Of a DNA stretch of 64,000 nucleotides, positions 11,781 to 24,727 are shown piece by piece. Within the stretch, counting starts at the first letter, position 1. Every line of letters starts with the position of its first letter. The stretch spans positions 32,684,620 to 32,748,619 of the forward strand of contig NC_061511.1 in NCBI RefSeq assembly GCF_022539505.1, given 5' to 3'. The DNA comes from Lolium rigidum. Its lineage: Eukaryota > Streptophyta > Magnoliopsida > Poales > Poaceae. The notes under the pieces are model-generated. The model saw only the letters and a program-made list of their open reading frames with translations, was not told the DNA's origin and searched no databases. A program made the position numbers and the translations under genes.

Positions 11781-13609
11781 ATTCCACTGTGGAAAACCAG
11801 AGCAAGTAGTGTGGCGCGCGCGGCTTCCGAGTTCCGACCCTGACGGCGACCAAGTGACGAGCACGAGGACGAGTCCAGCACGCGATTGTTTATCCCAGGG
11901 AACAGGCAGGCGCCAACACTATTCCAGCTCACGCATCTCATCCTCTTCCCAATTCCCTTCTTGTTTCTTTCTTTCTTTTCTCCTCGGCGCCGGCGACGCG
12001 GAGTCGGAGTCCGTTCGCCGCTGCCTCCTCGAACTCGGGACGGACAGACGGGAATAGTTTCCTCGGCGACGCGGCGACGCCACCTCGAGGTTCCGGGTTC
12101 TTGGCTGCACTGACCAAATTCGATTCGGTCTTGGCTTCGTCCATCTTAACTGCTCCGCCGGTATGTAAATACTCGTCGCCGTCTCGGTTTCTTGATTGCG
12201 CCCCTTTATTACTGCCAGCGAGCCTCTCTTATTCCCTCGCGCTCTTCTAATCCTCTGCCTGCGACTGGATTCGGAAGGCCGGTCGGAGCAGGCGAGGACG
12301 GACGGACGGCGGATTCCCTCGCGCTCTTTGCGAACAGTTACGGCGGCGCATCGCGACAGGGAGGCATCCCTCTCCTCCGCGCCGACGAGGACGGACGGCG
12401 GCTCTTCTGCGGCGCCAAGATTGGATCTTCCCTTGATTTGCTACTAGGTGCGCCAAAATCCTCCTTCTGGCGATTCTTGATTTGTTCGCCGCTCCCAAAT
12501 GCTCGGGACGCCGGATTTTCTTCTAGATTTATATCTCTAATAATCCTCCCACCGTCATGGAGCTTACTGTCCTTCAGCTCCCTCCCGGAATTTGGCGAGA
12601 TATCCCACCTTTAAGGCTTAATATCAGTGACCTAGCTGATTTGTCGTGTTTCTGCGTCAGTTTCATCGTAGTTCGTCGCTTTGCTGGGGTACTTCTAAGA
12701 CTACCCACAATGGGAGTATCATAGGTAGTATCATGCATTTCATGCATGCAAAACGCTGATGTGGTACTGCAATTATGGATGAGAGAGAGGGTACTAGTAT
12801 CATAGGTAGATACTGTATCATACCACATACTACTATAAAAATTAATGTCAAGTAAATCTTGTACATATATTTGCATTGAGATTCTACAAAACAATTAATA
12901 TATGGAGATTATGATACTAGTATATGATACCATGCATTGTGGAGATAGTAACATGTAGTAGTATCATACCATGATACTTCTGTATGATACTATACATTGT
13001 GACTAGTCTAAGGCTTCTCTGTATTCATTCAACTTGAAAAGTGACTAATAAGATAACTCCAAAGATTCTCCTAGTAAATCCTTTTGGATCAACGAAACGA
13101 TTGGCACGGAAAGTTTTAAGCTTTATTTTTGGTCCATTGGAGTTAGAAAGTGGCATTTTCTATTTATTATTGGCCACCCTTTTCCAAGCTCCTTGTCCTG
13201 GAATCTGGTGATTCCTGCGAAATATTTCATCTTTAAGGCTAAATAAATATCAGTTACCTAGCTGATCGATGCAAATTCAGTGTTTTTGAGCAATTAGATC
13301 CTAGTTCGTTGAACTTAGAAAGCAACTGGCTAGAAAAGAAAGGAGATTCTCCTAAATCCACCATTGGACCTAAGAAACCATCGGCGCTGAAACCTTTTCT
13401 TTTTGTCCATTGGACTTAGTTGCATTTCTCTTTATTATTGGCCACCCTTTCCAAGTCATTTTCACAATAATTCTACCAGATTCCAAACCACGTGATCCCT
13501 CCCTATCAGTATTTACTTTCCTGCTTATTCCACTTTGTGTTTGAGTATTTTGTCTCAGGAGAAGCTACCTACAGTTTGCTAATATATTCTAGTTCTGCTG
13601 TGATTGTAG
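11781..13609 (+). other. predicted promoter and 5' leader of the AFG1-like gene, with leader intron
   Basis: CT-rich leader sequence (TTTCTTTCTTTTCTCC, about 11965-11980) is followed by a good splice donor (GCCG|GTATGT at 12161) and, just before the coding exon, an acceptor (TGATTGTAG at 13609). This suggests a non-coding first exon and an intron of about 1.4 kb in the leader. Another possible donor is at 12447. The start site cannot be placed from sequence alone. The intron holds a MITE. Confidence 0.5.
12699..13008. mobile_element. Tourist-like MITE in the leader intron
   Basis: About 310 bp with terminal inverted repeats: left GACTACCCACAATG, right (reverse complement) GACTAGTCACAATG, flanked by TAA on both sides (12696-12698 and 13009-13011). 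The interior is full of GTATCAT/ATGATAC words in both orientations. A TAA/TTA 3-bp target site and short TIRs fit the Tourist/PIF-Harbinger class. It has no coding capacity. Confidence 0.75.
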
Positions 13610-13651
13610 GTTTCACAACTCTGCCTACCGAGTTTGTGTAGACAGTGCAAG

Positions 13652-16600
13652 ATGAGAGCGCTAGTTCGCTCGCTACGGCACCTTCGCCGTCTCACCAAAC
13701 ACCATGCTGAGGGAGGACACACATCAGTAAACCGAGTGATCAGGCAGCAGAATGCTGTCATCTTGTGTAGTTCGACATCCCGTTCGCTCAGTTCACTCAG
13801 CACAATATTACGTCGTAATGATGAAGCTGCCAGATTTATGACTCCAGGCGTGGAGATACTGAGGAACATGTTCTCCACTATAGCGGCCGATTCAATCAAA
13901 GGTATGAGTGTTCTTCCTTTCTACGCGTGGAGCCTTCTTATTTTCTGTTGGGAGCATTTGATCGACCTGATTACTTTCCTGAACTGCCGCGCAGATGTTC
14001 CACAAAGTGGTCCAATGGCGGAATATGAGAAGAGAATTGCATCAGGGGAGCTTGTAGATGGCGATAGCTTTCAGGTTGTTGAATTGGTCCTGATCGATTA
14101 TTTTTTCTTGGATGGTTTCCTTAAACGCGTTGTTTAAGATTTTTCTTATGTTTTACCAATTGGTGCAGGTCGACACGATTCAGCAATTACAAAGGCTTTA
14201 CGAGGATCTTGTAGAGAATGAAGAAGCCTGCCAGTTGGATAGGTACCAGTCATCCGAGAAATCTGGAAGGTAAGCGCAGTTTGAAAGCACTGATTTCACA
14301 TGGTAAGCAAGGGACTGATCCAGTGATTGTAACCTTACTGGTTTCTTCTGTTTGACAGGAGTAGATGGCTATGGTCTCGTATCATGGCTCCGCCTACTAG
14401 CCATGCACCTGTAAAGGGGTTGTATCTATATGGAGGGGTCGGTACAGGGAAGACAATGCTTATGGACCTCTTCTATGAACAACTGTAAGTGAATCAATTA
14501 TAACATTTTCGGACTTCCTTCGTGCTGGTTTGAGTTAAGGATATTACTAACTTCATAATGCACATAAGGACATACTACTAAACATGTCACTAGACAAATT
14601 CATGGACGTCTGTTAGTTCAGAAATATATTTAGTGTTATTTTCTTAGGTTGGTTTACATCATTACATGAATGCATTCATATCACAATCATATTGCAACAA
14701 TACAGTGCTCAGTTATCCTTTTTGCCTTTTTATGTTCTCCACATGTTGTAAGACAGATGGCATGTAATCCACGCAAGTAAAATCATTTAATTCCTTTTCT
14801 TTCATGAAGTTAGCTGTCCATACTGATGCTACTGTCAACGTTTTAAGTTCTCAAGAGCTTTAGATGCTTCAGATTATGCAGTTTTTTTCTTTATTATAGT
14901 ATAATACCATGCACTAGTAGATACATAAAGATACAACACCTACATATTTGTTGAAATTTCTCGATGTTTCTTTTTAATATTTTCTGCCAAGGAGAACATG
15001 TGAAATAACTATTTAATGCATACATTTTGTTCTTGATTCTAATGTGCAGCTTGAACATGTACTCTACTTTGAGCTTAGCTAGTGCATTGTAGGTAGCCCT
15101 TGGCCTCGATCATATAAAAATAGGTTGAGAGAATTGTCCAAATAACTCTTCCAAACATGTAGTTGGTCCATTCTTGGGGAAAAAACCTTGTAGTTGGTTG
15201 AAAACCACTCACTGTGAGTTGCAGTTCTTGGGCCCTTGAATAATAAGAGAAGTACTAATGGGAATCAATGGAGCTTTATTGATTATATGCCACAGTTTTG
15301 TATTCAGTGTATATGGTTAAGAAAGGCTTGAGTGGAGTATTTGCCACCGTCAAATAGTGTACCTATTGCCTTTTGATTATTTTGAGATTTGCCTAAAAGC
15401 TGTTGACAAGTTATTAACTTCATTTACTGTTTAAGTTTCAACTTCCAACAGTTGGGACTCTACAGTGACATGCTAATAATCAGCATAACTCATTATTTTC
15501 TCTGATAAAGAAGATGGCTGAAAAATTAACTCTGGTTTCCTTTTGTTCTTCAGCTTTGTGGTAGTAATTAGACAATCAGTTGGGACTTGCATAATTTTTT
15601 TACTTCAATAATCTGATGCTATCCTAACGGTACTACTTCTTGGCAGGCCAGCTAATTGGAGGAAGAAACGTATTCACTTTCATGATTTCATGTTGAATGT
15701 ACATAGTCGTCTGCAGGTATATTTTTTATTATAGGATGTGCAGCTTTCTTCTTCAGTCTTGTTAAGTTGATTTCTTCATAAACATCCATCTACATGCAGA
15801 TGCATAAAGGTGTTTCAGATCCCCTTGATATGGTAGCAGCTGAGATTTCAGATGAAGCCTTAATATTATGTCTTGATGAGTTTATGGTATGCTTATCTTA
15901 TCCTTATTATGATAATATTGTATTTGTGTCATGATGTATTATCATACCTGCTTTCTAACATATTTTAAACAAACTATACAGGTCACTGATGTTGCTGATG
16001 CTATGTTACTGAACCGGCTGTTTAAACATTTGTTCAGCAAAGGCGTTGTATGTGACCCCTCACCCCTGTATTTCCTTTTCTTAATGGCACCGAAACGACC
16101 TTGTTGTTCACACAAGAATACCTAATGCTAATTCTTTTGCATGGTTATTTGTGTTCAGATCCTAGTTTCGACTTCTAATCGTCCTCCAGATCAGCTATAC
16201 GAAGGTGGCTTGCAGCGAAACCTTTTCTTACCATTCATTGCAACCTTGAAAGTACGTACTGTTTTATTTATCAATTCAGCTGCTATCTGAAGCTTAATCT
16301 GGTAGTATACTCATGTTAATTTTGGGGATTGCTGCAGGAAAGGTGCATTGCACACCCCATTGGCTCTGCAGTAGACTATCGTCAGCTTGGTTCGGTATGT
16401 TGCCTACTTTTGCAAGTTACTTGGTGTTTTATTATTTTGACTTCCCATTTTATGACATCTTCGCTCTGATACTTATGAGCAGGCTGAAGAAGGCTTCTAC
16501 TTTGTTGGAGACCAATGCAGTACGGTTCTTAAAGAGAAATTCCTATCTCTAATTGGAGATGAGGAACCTACTCCTCAAACAGTCGAAGTTGTGATGGGAC

Positions 16601-17717
16601 GGAAATTGCAGGTCCTGGAAGTTACATACTAATATTCAGTGGCGCTCCTTTTGTTTCATTGAAACACTGTGTAATTACTGATCCTTGGCCATGCAGGTTC
16701 CATTAGGAGCAAATGGATGTGCATATTTCACGTTTGAAGATCTTTGTGACAGGCCTATTGGTGCAGCAGACTATTTTGGGCTATTCAGTAAGTGTATTGG
16801 TTCACTGCAGTTTCTACAGTTAGGGATCATAAAATGCTACTCTTGATTTGATTTAACTGATACAAAAATATTAATGCACAGAACGGTTTCACACCCTCGC
16901 GGTTGACGGTGTCCCTAAGTTTGGGTTTCACAACAGAGCAGCAGCGTATCGGTTTGTCACGTTAGTCGACGTATGTTTCATCTAACCTCACTCTGTCATC
17001 ATTTATATTTTAGTTTGCCTTATCCTCATGTTTTCCTCCGTTCTTTTACTTTGAACTAGATTATCTTGAATTCTTGATGATTTGAACCATACAGGGATGG
17101 CTGATATATCTTTCCTTAGTAGTAATGCATTCTCCTGAATCTAATTTAGATCTGAGTATACATAAAAAGGTTCATTGTAGTAAACTATTATTTTTTTAAT
17201 GTTGATGATCGGAATAAATTTCCACTTCATGTGAAAATCTCTGCTAACAGTAGACTGCACTATATTACTGGCAGCACAAAGAATCTCGACTCTAACGGCA
17301 CAAATGGTTTCCCAGGTCATGTACGAGAACAAGGCGAGGCTGTTATGCACAGCCGAGGCCAGACCGATAGAGCTGTTCGAGAACATAGTGACAGTCGCCG
17401 AAGCACGGAAAAGCTCGCCAAGGTCTTCGCGCTCGAGCAAGAGCGATAATCCTGACTTGTGTGTGGACAACGAGCTCGGATTCGCCAAAGACCGTACGAT
17501 CAGCAGGTAATGGGAAATGCGATAGTGTGTGTGTGTGTGCGCTTTAGCAGGCTGAATGAATCAGCAGCTCCTGCTCTGAATTTTTGACGTGTTGTTGACT
17601 TGTCGTTGCAGGCTGACGGAGCTGAATAGCAGAGAGTACTTGGAGGAGTTCGAAGCAAAATTGCGGCAGCAGCCCTTGCAGGTTGTAGATGATGGCGGTG
17701 ATGTTGTACTAGCATAA
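13652..17717 (+). CDS. AFG1-like mitochondrial AAA+ ATPase (LACE1/ZapE family)
   Basis: Predicted coding exons: 13652-13901, 13995-14074, 14169-14269, 14359-14484, 15647-15716, 15800-15886, 15982-16047, 16159-16251, 16338-16394, 16483-16611, 16697-16787, 16882-16970, 17316-17506, 17612-17717. All introns are GT-AG and every phase joins, giving 511 aa. The N-terminus is Arg-rich without acidic residues ([14 protein letters not shown]), as in a mitochondrial presequence. Walker A GGVGTGKT is at about residues 169-176, Walker B LILCLDEF at about 230-237, a sensor-1-like segment VSTSNRPP follows, and the C-terminal block [15 protein letters not shown] is typical of the family. Yeast Afg1 and its relatives act in quality control of mitochondrial proteins, including respiratory-complex subunits. 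That role is known for the family and inferred here. I saw no frameshift or missing motif. Confidence 0.9.
17525..17538 (+). repeat. (GT)7 microsatellite in the last intron
   Basis: Seven GT dinucleotides in the last intron of the AFG1-like gene. Confidence 0.9.
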
Positions 17718-20190
17718 GTAGTATCAGGGTTTTATGCAAAGACATGTTATAATCTTATTGTCTTTTTCCCCCACCGGGCTTACGGAGGAGCGGAGACAAG
17801 GGTTTGCACTTCTCGTCAGCGATACATGTAAATTTACAGCATGCCATGTAAGCATCTCTGTGTGTAAAAAAATTGGCAAATGTTGGCACATCTGTAGAGA
17901 AATTGTGCTCTCTCATAATGAAAATTTTCATTTATGCTCTCTAGACAGTGTATCTATACTCCTAGTGTACCAATATGACAACATATGAACCGTTGGATCT
18001 GTACAATCGGATGGCTACAATTGAGATTGGATCAATTTCTAGACTCGTGGCGCCACACATGCCGTTGGATATGGCCATCCTAGGGTCAATACACCTGGGA
18101 TTCGCGCTGCGTGTTCCACATCTGGCCCACGACCCACATTCCAGAAAATTCACGAGAAGAGCACTTACAGTGGTGTGTAGAAGTTTCTCGATAAACGCGC
18201 CTTTGCCTAGCAACACAGTGAGTGCTCACGTCCAGGATCGAATCCCAGGTCTGCACTTCAGTTATAGAGATAGCAGCCTATTCGTGCACTGTTATATGCA
18301 TGGCAAAAAAAAAATCTAAAGAAAGATACGGTAAGACATGGACGAAAATTATAAAAAAAATCACTCTTTGTATCTTCTTAGCTCACGAGGCCGAGTAAAA
18401 GAAATAAACGAGAAGGTCAAAAATATTATTACAACTGATTTTTTCCCTTCCACCTATTCTGATAAAATTTCGTGTTTAAACTTACAAGCTACTTTATAGA
18501 CAAATAAAATTGTGAAAAAGCAAGCTTTGCCATAAACTCAAAATAGAGGATGAGCTCCATGTAGCCTTTTATTTTTTGAAATCATATTTTAAAGTTTCAA
18601 ATATATAAGAAAATTGTATGTAGTCAAATGATACATATACATACTATAAGCGTGCAAAATCTAATGAGAAATACTTTATATTCTATGGTACATAAAAATT
18701 ATAAAAGTGTGAAGCCGTGGTACACATTCTCAAAACTCTATAATTTATCTGATTTTTTCATTTTGATGTACCATGGAATACTAAAAAATTTGCATGCTTA
18801 TAGTATATATTATTGACTACATTCAGAATCTTATGAATCTTTGGTATATGCTTTTTTAATTTCAAACTACATGGCTCTCTCGAACTCGGGATCCCTTTGT
18901 CCGCACTATTATATTCACTACTACTTATATTCGTTACAACGAATATTATTGTTCTATGCACGGTGATGGGTGCGAACATGAAAAAACACTTCCACAAGTT
19001 TTCACTAAGAATATCACATGCAAACATTCCACCACAAATTCACTATTTTTTCGACTAATTTGGTACAGTGTTTAATGATATTACGTTGCAAAGCACGTAC
19101 AGATGACTAGTATAGACATTGTGAACATAAAAGATTGCTAGGCAGTTGGATCCGTTGGTGAAAAGTCATTTCTTAACATGTACGGTTTGTGCCGGCAAAG
19201 AATCCAGGCCGAGACGGAAGCGTGCTTGGCGGCATCAAAACAGAAGGAGCGCTTGCACTTGGCTTAAACCGAGTGATTTTTTAGTTTGATTCTCAGACTT
19301 TAGTCTCAGCCCTGAAGTCAAGAACTATGATATGTCGACTATTCTGAAGGAAATCCGTTCCAGCTGCATTAGCTCTTTTCAATCTTCGATGATGCATGTA
19401 CTGGCTGGGAGGGGTCTGCACCTGACTTTGTCTCTGTTTTGGTAGTCAGGGATATAGCCGTGCCCAATGAGCAAAGGAAACCTCATTGCCACTTGAAAAG
19501 AAAAAAAATCTACCGTGTCCATCTCGACTGGAGATTCGGACCGTGCACTTGTGATATACAGGTATTGCTATGCATTCCTTCCTTTATTCCCTTTTCTACA
19601 CAGAAACAAAATTACAAAGGAATATATCACTCAGTTAACTTTTTAGTTCAAAACCTTCAACATATTTCACTTATTATACTGTATGAAAGTTCTAGATATT
19701 ATTCAAAAATAGTCCAATAACTTTTAAAATTTTCAAAAGCATTTAAATGATTTTACGGTTTTCACATAAGCTAATTTGCAACATGTCATGTAAGCATTTT
19801 TGCGTGTACAATTTTGGCAAATTCTGTTGTATATATGAATTGCGCTGCTAAAATATCCTTGTAATAACTACACAATTGACTGTTCGGCGCAAGCAAAAGG
19901 TAATATACTCCTGGATATACTAGGGAGTAGTACTACTCTGTTTTGTAAAGTCAAAAGTTGTGACGTGCATCAAGACGTATACAGGCGTACAGCTAAAGCT
20001 TGAAGTGTAGTAGTCAACTGAAGTAGTGAATAGGTACAGGTAAAGCTTGGAGAGTGTGAGTAGGATACAGTAGTAGTCAACTGACTTTGGCTGCAATCCA
20101 GGCAGCTAGCGAATCAGGCAGCAATTGAGTCAAGTCAAACCATGGGATGTCACGTAAAGTGAACACGTGGCAACACGTCGTCTGAACGTA
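17718..20190. other. 3' end of AFG1-like gene and intergenic sequence
   Basis: The first 200 bp are the likely 3' untranslated region. The rest is AT-rich and has no supported gene. It holds a foldback (18640-18815) and, near 19080-19120, a CACGTACAGATGACTAGTATA end that resembles the terminus of common grass repeats. Around 19990-20090 the words TAAAGCTTG and GTAGTAGTCAACTGA occur twice, a small local duplication. Confidence 0.5.
18640..18815. repeat. imperfect inverted repeat (foldback)
   Basis: The left arm ACTATAAGCGTGCAAA...TATGGTACATAAAA (about 18652-18695) pairs with the right arm TTTTGATGTACCATGGAATA...GCATGCTTATAGT (about 18762-18806), with about 65 bp between. Pairing is imperfect but long. 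No target-site duplication was identified. Confidence 0.6.
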
Positions 20191-20881
20191 GGCTCCGTTT
20201 GGTAGCAAAGTATTTTTAAAGTATTCATAGAATACTACCGTTTTCAGAAATACTGTGGTTTTAAATACTTTGTGATGTTTGGCAAGAACAAAATACTGCA
20301 GTCTCAATACTTTAGTATTGCCCAAAACACAATATTTTCGCAGTATTTAGAAAAGAGGTCCAGACCTCTTTTTTCTGAAACTGAGAAACGCGAAAAGAAA
20401 ACCCCTCCGATCCGCTCGCATGCTTGGTCCATCGCCTGCCTTTTCCGTGGATTCTCGCTAGCATCATAGAGAGAGCAAATCCAGATTGATCAACCAACTA
20501 GCTTTCTATGTAGCCAACGACGTTGCCTAGTTTCATGTAACTTTCTATGTAGACAACAAGTCCCTAGTATCATGCACACGCTTTCGTGCAGTCTGCTGCG
20601 CCGGATGTCTTTTATTCATCTATGTCCTATAATATCTCTAGTGAATTATACTACACAGGCGCATCTAGATCCTTTGCTTGAAGCATTATTTTTGATTTTC
20701 ACGTAGTCTAAAAGCCAGCCAAAATGACGGGAAAACAGCACTTTCCAAACACCTTGCAGTTTTAGCCAAAACAAAGAAATACTAAAGTAACATGAAACTG
20801 CAGTATTTCATGCCCTTGCATAGAAATACTTCAGTTTTAGAATACTATGGTTTAGAAAACACAGAGCATCCAAACGGAGCC
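20191..20881. mobile_element. MITE-like element with GGCTCCGTTTGG ends
   Basis: 691 bp bounded by GGCTCCGTTTGG at the left and its reverse complement at the right. The next bases on both sides are GTA (20188-20190, 20882-20884), a possible 3-bp target duplication. The interior repeats AATACT/AGTATT words in both orientations near both ends. There is no transposase frame. Superfamily is uncertain (PIF/Harbinger-like by TSD length; no 8-bp hAT duplication seen). Confidence 0.6.
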
Positions 20882-23370
20882 GTAACCTGGAAGAAAAACA
20901 CAAACGTACGCACCGACGCATATCCCTACCATATCACCTTCACGTTCAGGCGACAGAAGCCCGGGCGACATCGCAACTGACTGACCGGCCACCGACTCAC
21001 CCGCCGACCGCCGCGGTCGCACCGACACCGACACACAGTCCGCACGTTACGCAACAACGGCCTGTTTCTTCACAATGTTACCGTGGACTTCTTTGGGAAG
21101 GGCGTACAAACTTGAGTGGTGAGAATACAGTTTACAAAGAACATCTTAAACTAGTTTGTCAAAAAAAAAATATCTCAAACCAAAGGAAAATTAAAAAAGT
21201 ATAGTCCTTTGCTTGTACAAATAGGAGCCCGACGCCGGGTCCTTCTCCACTCTTTGTTTTCGAAAAAACACTCCCACATCCTTTTTATTTACCCACCAAA
21301 TATTAATATTTTTTTACTACTGAAAAAGAAAAAAACTTGCCCAACGAATCTTTGTCGAGTGTCATTTGGCGGACACTCAAGAAAACATATTTGGGCAACT
21401 AACACTTGGTAAACGACTTTTTTCTCCTTTTTATCTTTCTTGGAGGTTGTATGAATCCGACATTTAGATCTTGAAAGTTTTTTTTTTTGCGAAACTAAAT
21501 CTTGAAAGGTATCAAGGATGGAAACTTTGTAGCCAAATCATCATGGATAAAAGTATTTGCTCTTTGCAAAATCACTTGCCTCGAATCTGGCCATAGTAAA
21601 TCCAGGGTTTTTTTAATAATTTATCATACTTTTCTTTACATATCTATAAATCCATAAGCAAATTATAAAATTCCCCATAAACCCAGACAATAGATCACTT
21701 CACCCTTAAATTCATTGCCAGGATCTTCTGCGCAGGAAGTAACAAGGTTGCTCCTACCATTTACGAACCTGCCCAGAGAAAATCCAAACAATGGACTGAT
21801 CCACTCTTAACTTCGACGTGGGATCGCCCTATGACAAGGTGAAGACGGTCCTTTCACTATATCTTCTATGAATAGTGAATTTCATGCTCTAAAAAATATA
21901 CTCACCTACACAAAATAAGTCATTTTGTGATGCATGTATATAGTACATTTTGAGAAACTTCATCCTAATAGCATTTTGAATTTGTGCCTTGAAATGTCCT
22001 ATTTATTCTAGGATTATATACTCAAGGCATTGCTCCATGGCAACAAAAAAAAAATCAGTTTTTACTAGTTTTAGGTATTATATCATTTTTCCTATTAAAA
22101 AGCTCTAGATAGTAGTAAATACACAATTCTACATCAAAAAGAAGTGATTTTGAATTTTTTATTCACATTACTCATATTAATGCTAAAGGAAGGCGCATGT
22201 ACAAGATGAACCAAGAATGTTCAAAATAATGAATAAAGTTTGTCCATGTGCTTCAAAGTATGAGTCTTGCATCTAAGTCTAGAAACTTCTGGCTAGACAA
22301 GTCATATTTATGAAGAAAGTGTCACTTCAAAGTTCTGCACTGGATTGTCATGTTTATCTCAAGTCTATATACACAAAACTTGGCTCCATTCTAAAAAGTA
22401 TGAATTTTGGAGAAGTTTTAGGTATTACATAATTTCCCATTAAACATGTTTTAGAAAATGCTAAATAAATAGTTTACATAAAAATGGTGATTTAATTCGT
22501 GTTACTAATGTATAACGCTAAAGGAAGCCTTATGCACTATTTTCACTCAAAATGAGGCTATGCTATTATAAAGCTTGGTTTAAGTTCTTGACCGTACGCG
22601 CGCGGTATAATACCGTGTACCCATGTATGTGGGTACGTGGCAGTTTGCGGATGCCCGTCCCGTGGCTTGTTTCGACTTTCGAGCTGGTGGTACTACGTAC
22701 GCACTGACTGGGCCGGATCGATCGATGGGGATCAGTGGGACGTCTTGGTCACGCGATTCGATCGCGCAGGAGGCAACCCTCACCGGATTGCGCGCACCGA
22801 CGCATCCGTCCATGTGTCTCGCTCGAGCCTGGACTGCGCTGCACTGCACTGCAGGCGTAAAAAGCGCGGCACGCCTCGCTCGCCCGCCGGACGTCGCAAC
22901 CGACTGACGAGCGGGACCGGCCACCGGCTCACCCGCCATGCCGCAACGCACCGACACCGACACGCCTAGCTCGCACGCGACCGACGCGCCAACGTTCAGC
23001 TTTTTTCACCAAAAAAGGAAAAAGATAAGATAAACTAAACTAAATGATACAGCGCGCGACGGGCGAGCAATCGAGCCGGGACGTTGCGTGCACGCCCAGC
23101 GTCGGTAGAGCGAATCATCCGCTGCGACGCCGCGACTCGACCGACACGCCATCTCGCCGTCCGATCCGCCCGCCGACGGCCGCGATCGGTCGTCAGACAC
23201 ATTCGCATTTCACCATCCGGGATGCCCTGCCGAATCGCGGAAACGCCCCTGGAAAGCGACAGATTCGCAGCACCGCACTAGACCAGTGCGAGGGGCCCGT
23301 TCGCGATTACTGCCAAACGTCCGGGTTTTTGCCGCAAAACAAGCCCGTCTCTGAGGGCGCGCGGGCGCGC
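20882..23370. other. intergenic and promoter region upstream of the pyrophosphatase gene
   Basis: No supported gene. GC-rich blocks at about 20900-21040 and 22785-22985 resemble each other (see findings). Between them the sequence is AT-rich, with remnants resembling grass GCCGAGTGTC-type transposon ends near 21355-21380. The 252-aa open frame at 23044-23802 is a compositional frame running through promoter and leader. Confidence 0.45.
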
Positions 23371-24727
23371 GGCTTTAAATGGCGTCAAAAGAAGCGCACC
23401 AGTGCAAGCAGAGCCACAGTCAGCAGAGAGGAGAGGAAGCGGCGGGAAGTACGATACGCACGCAAGCACCTCACCTCCATCTCCCTCCTCGGACGGAAGC
23501 CGTCTCCAGATCCATTCGCAGGTGCGCGCGCGCGTCTCTCATCCTCCTCATTATCCCCTCGCCGATGTTCCGCCTCCGACCACGAGCAGCCGCGCAAGCT
23601 TGCTACTGCCCGCAATGGTTGGTTGCCGATAGGAGATGCAGCAGCAGATCCACCATTGCGGTTCCATATATACCGCCCCCGTTCCGACTGCTGCCTGCCT
23701 GCAAGTTTATTTCCTCTGGTTTCCACACCCGCTTCAGCGCCGCCGCATTCAGCACGACTCTGCTCTCGTTGCGGTGCGCCGGTTTCGGGCAGCGGGTTGT
23801 GATTCAATCTCATTGCCGAAATCCAAATTTGCGAGTTTTCTTTTCGGGTGTGTTTCTGTCTGTTAACAATTCGATTCTACGCCAAATGCTAGAGCCGCTG
23901 CTGCTTCCATCGTTGTACAGTCCGTGTCACGCGCGTTCAGAGTTCGGAGACTTGTGCGACACAGGCTTCCGGTTCCACGGCTGTGATACACCAAGTCTTT
24001 TAGTACCTACTTGGTACTGATTTCTAAATAAATTAGCTACCTACTTATTAATGGAAACCGCAGTACTATCTGTTACTCCTAGTAACTTGCTGATACAATA
24101 AAAAAAATTAAACGTCTTCAGTCGTACTTATTAATGGTTGGTTCCTACAAGTAAGTCAACAGCTTAGCTTAATGATGGTTCGTACAGAAACAAAAGTGAG
24201 CTCATTCTTCTGCTTATGAAAGCAATCAGCACCGAGTTTTGAGTGCTGGCAAAGATAAAAACCTTTATCCCTACTTGTAAACTGGGTGGTCTGCATTAGT
24301 ACTGGTTATTTTCTATGTACATAAGCAGCGTGCTGATTTGATTGCTGACCACTCAGAACAAATGTAAGTTGTCCGGTTAATCATTGCTGAAAAGATGTTG
24401 GTCAGTTTGCCTATGGTTGCTGTGTACAACAACTGAAAAGGGCACTAATATCTATCATACACGAAGGTAATGAAAAGTTGAAACCCCATCCTTGCCTGTT
24501 GAGTTCCTGCTTTTTGGGGGGCTAATTTTGAGTCAAATCCATTGTTTGCTTGTCGCTGCCCACATAGTTTGCCTAGTTGCAGATGAAAACCAATCCTTTT
24601 CCACTTCACATTCTTCCATCTTCTGCAATGACATTAACTTACTTCTGTCGGGATGGGTTTAACTGCAACTTCTGAATATACATCTTTCTAAAACAACAAA
24701 ACTTGCAATACTTGGCAGGTGTTTGTG
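23371..24727 (+). other. predicted 5' leader and leader intron of the pyrophosphatase gene
   Basis: A TTTAAAT box lies at about 23373. The following GC/CT-rich sequence ends in a possible donor (TTCGCAG|GTGCGC at 23521). The coding exon begins after a clear acceptor (CTTGGCAG, 24718), nine bases before the ATG. This implies a leader intron of about 1.2 kb, as in many plant housekeeping genes. The donor choice is uncertain. Confidence 0.45.

Noticed and set aside
21340..21420. CACTA or Mutator element
   Set aside because: Only one short GTCGAGTGTC-type remnant is seen; no paired end or target duplication could be found.
23044..23802. 252-codon open frame upstream of the PPase gene
   Set aside because: Arg/Ser/Pro-rich frame from GC-rich promoter and leader sequence; no domain, and several other frames are open over the same bases.
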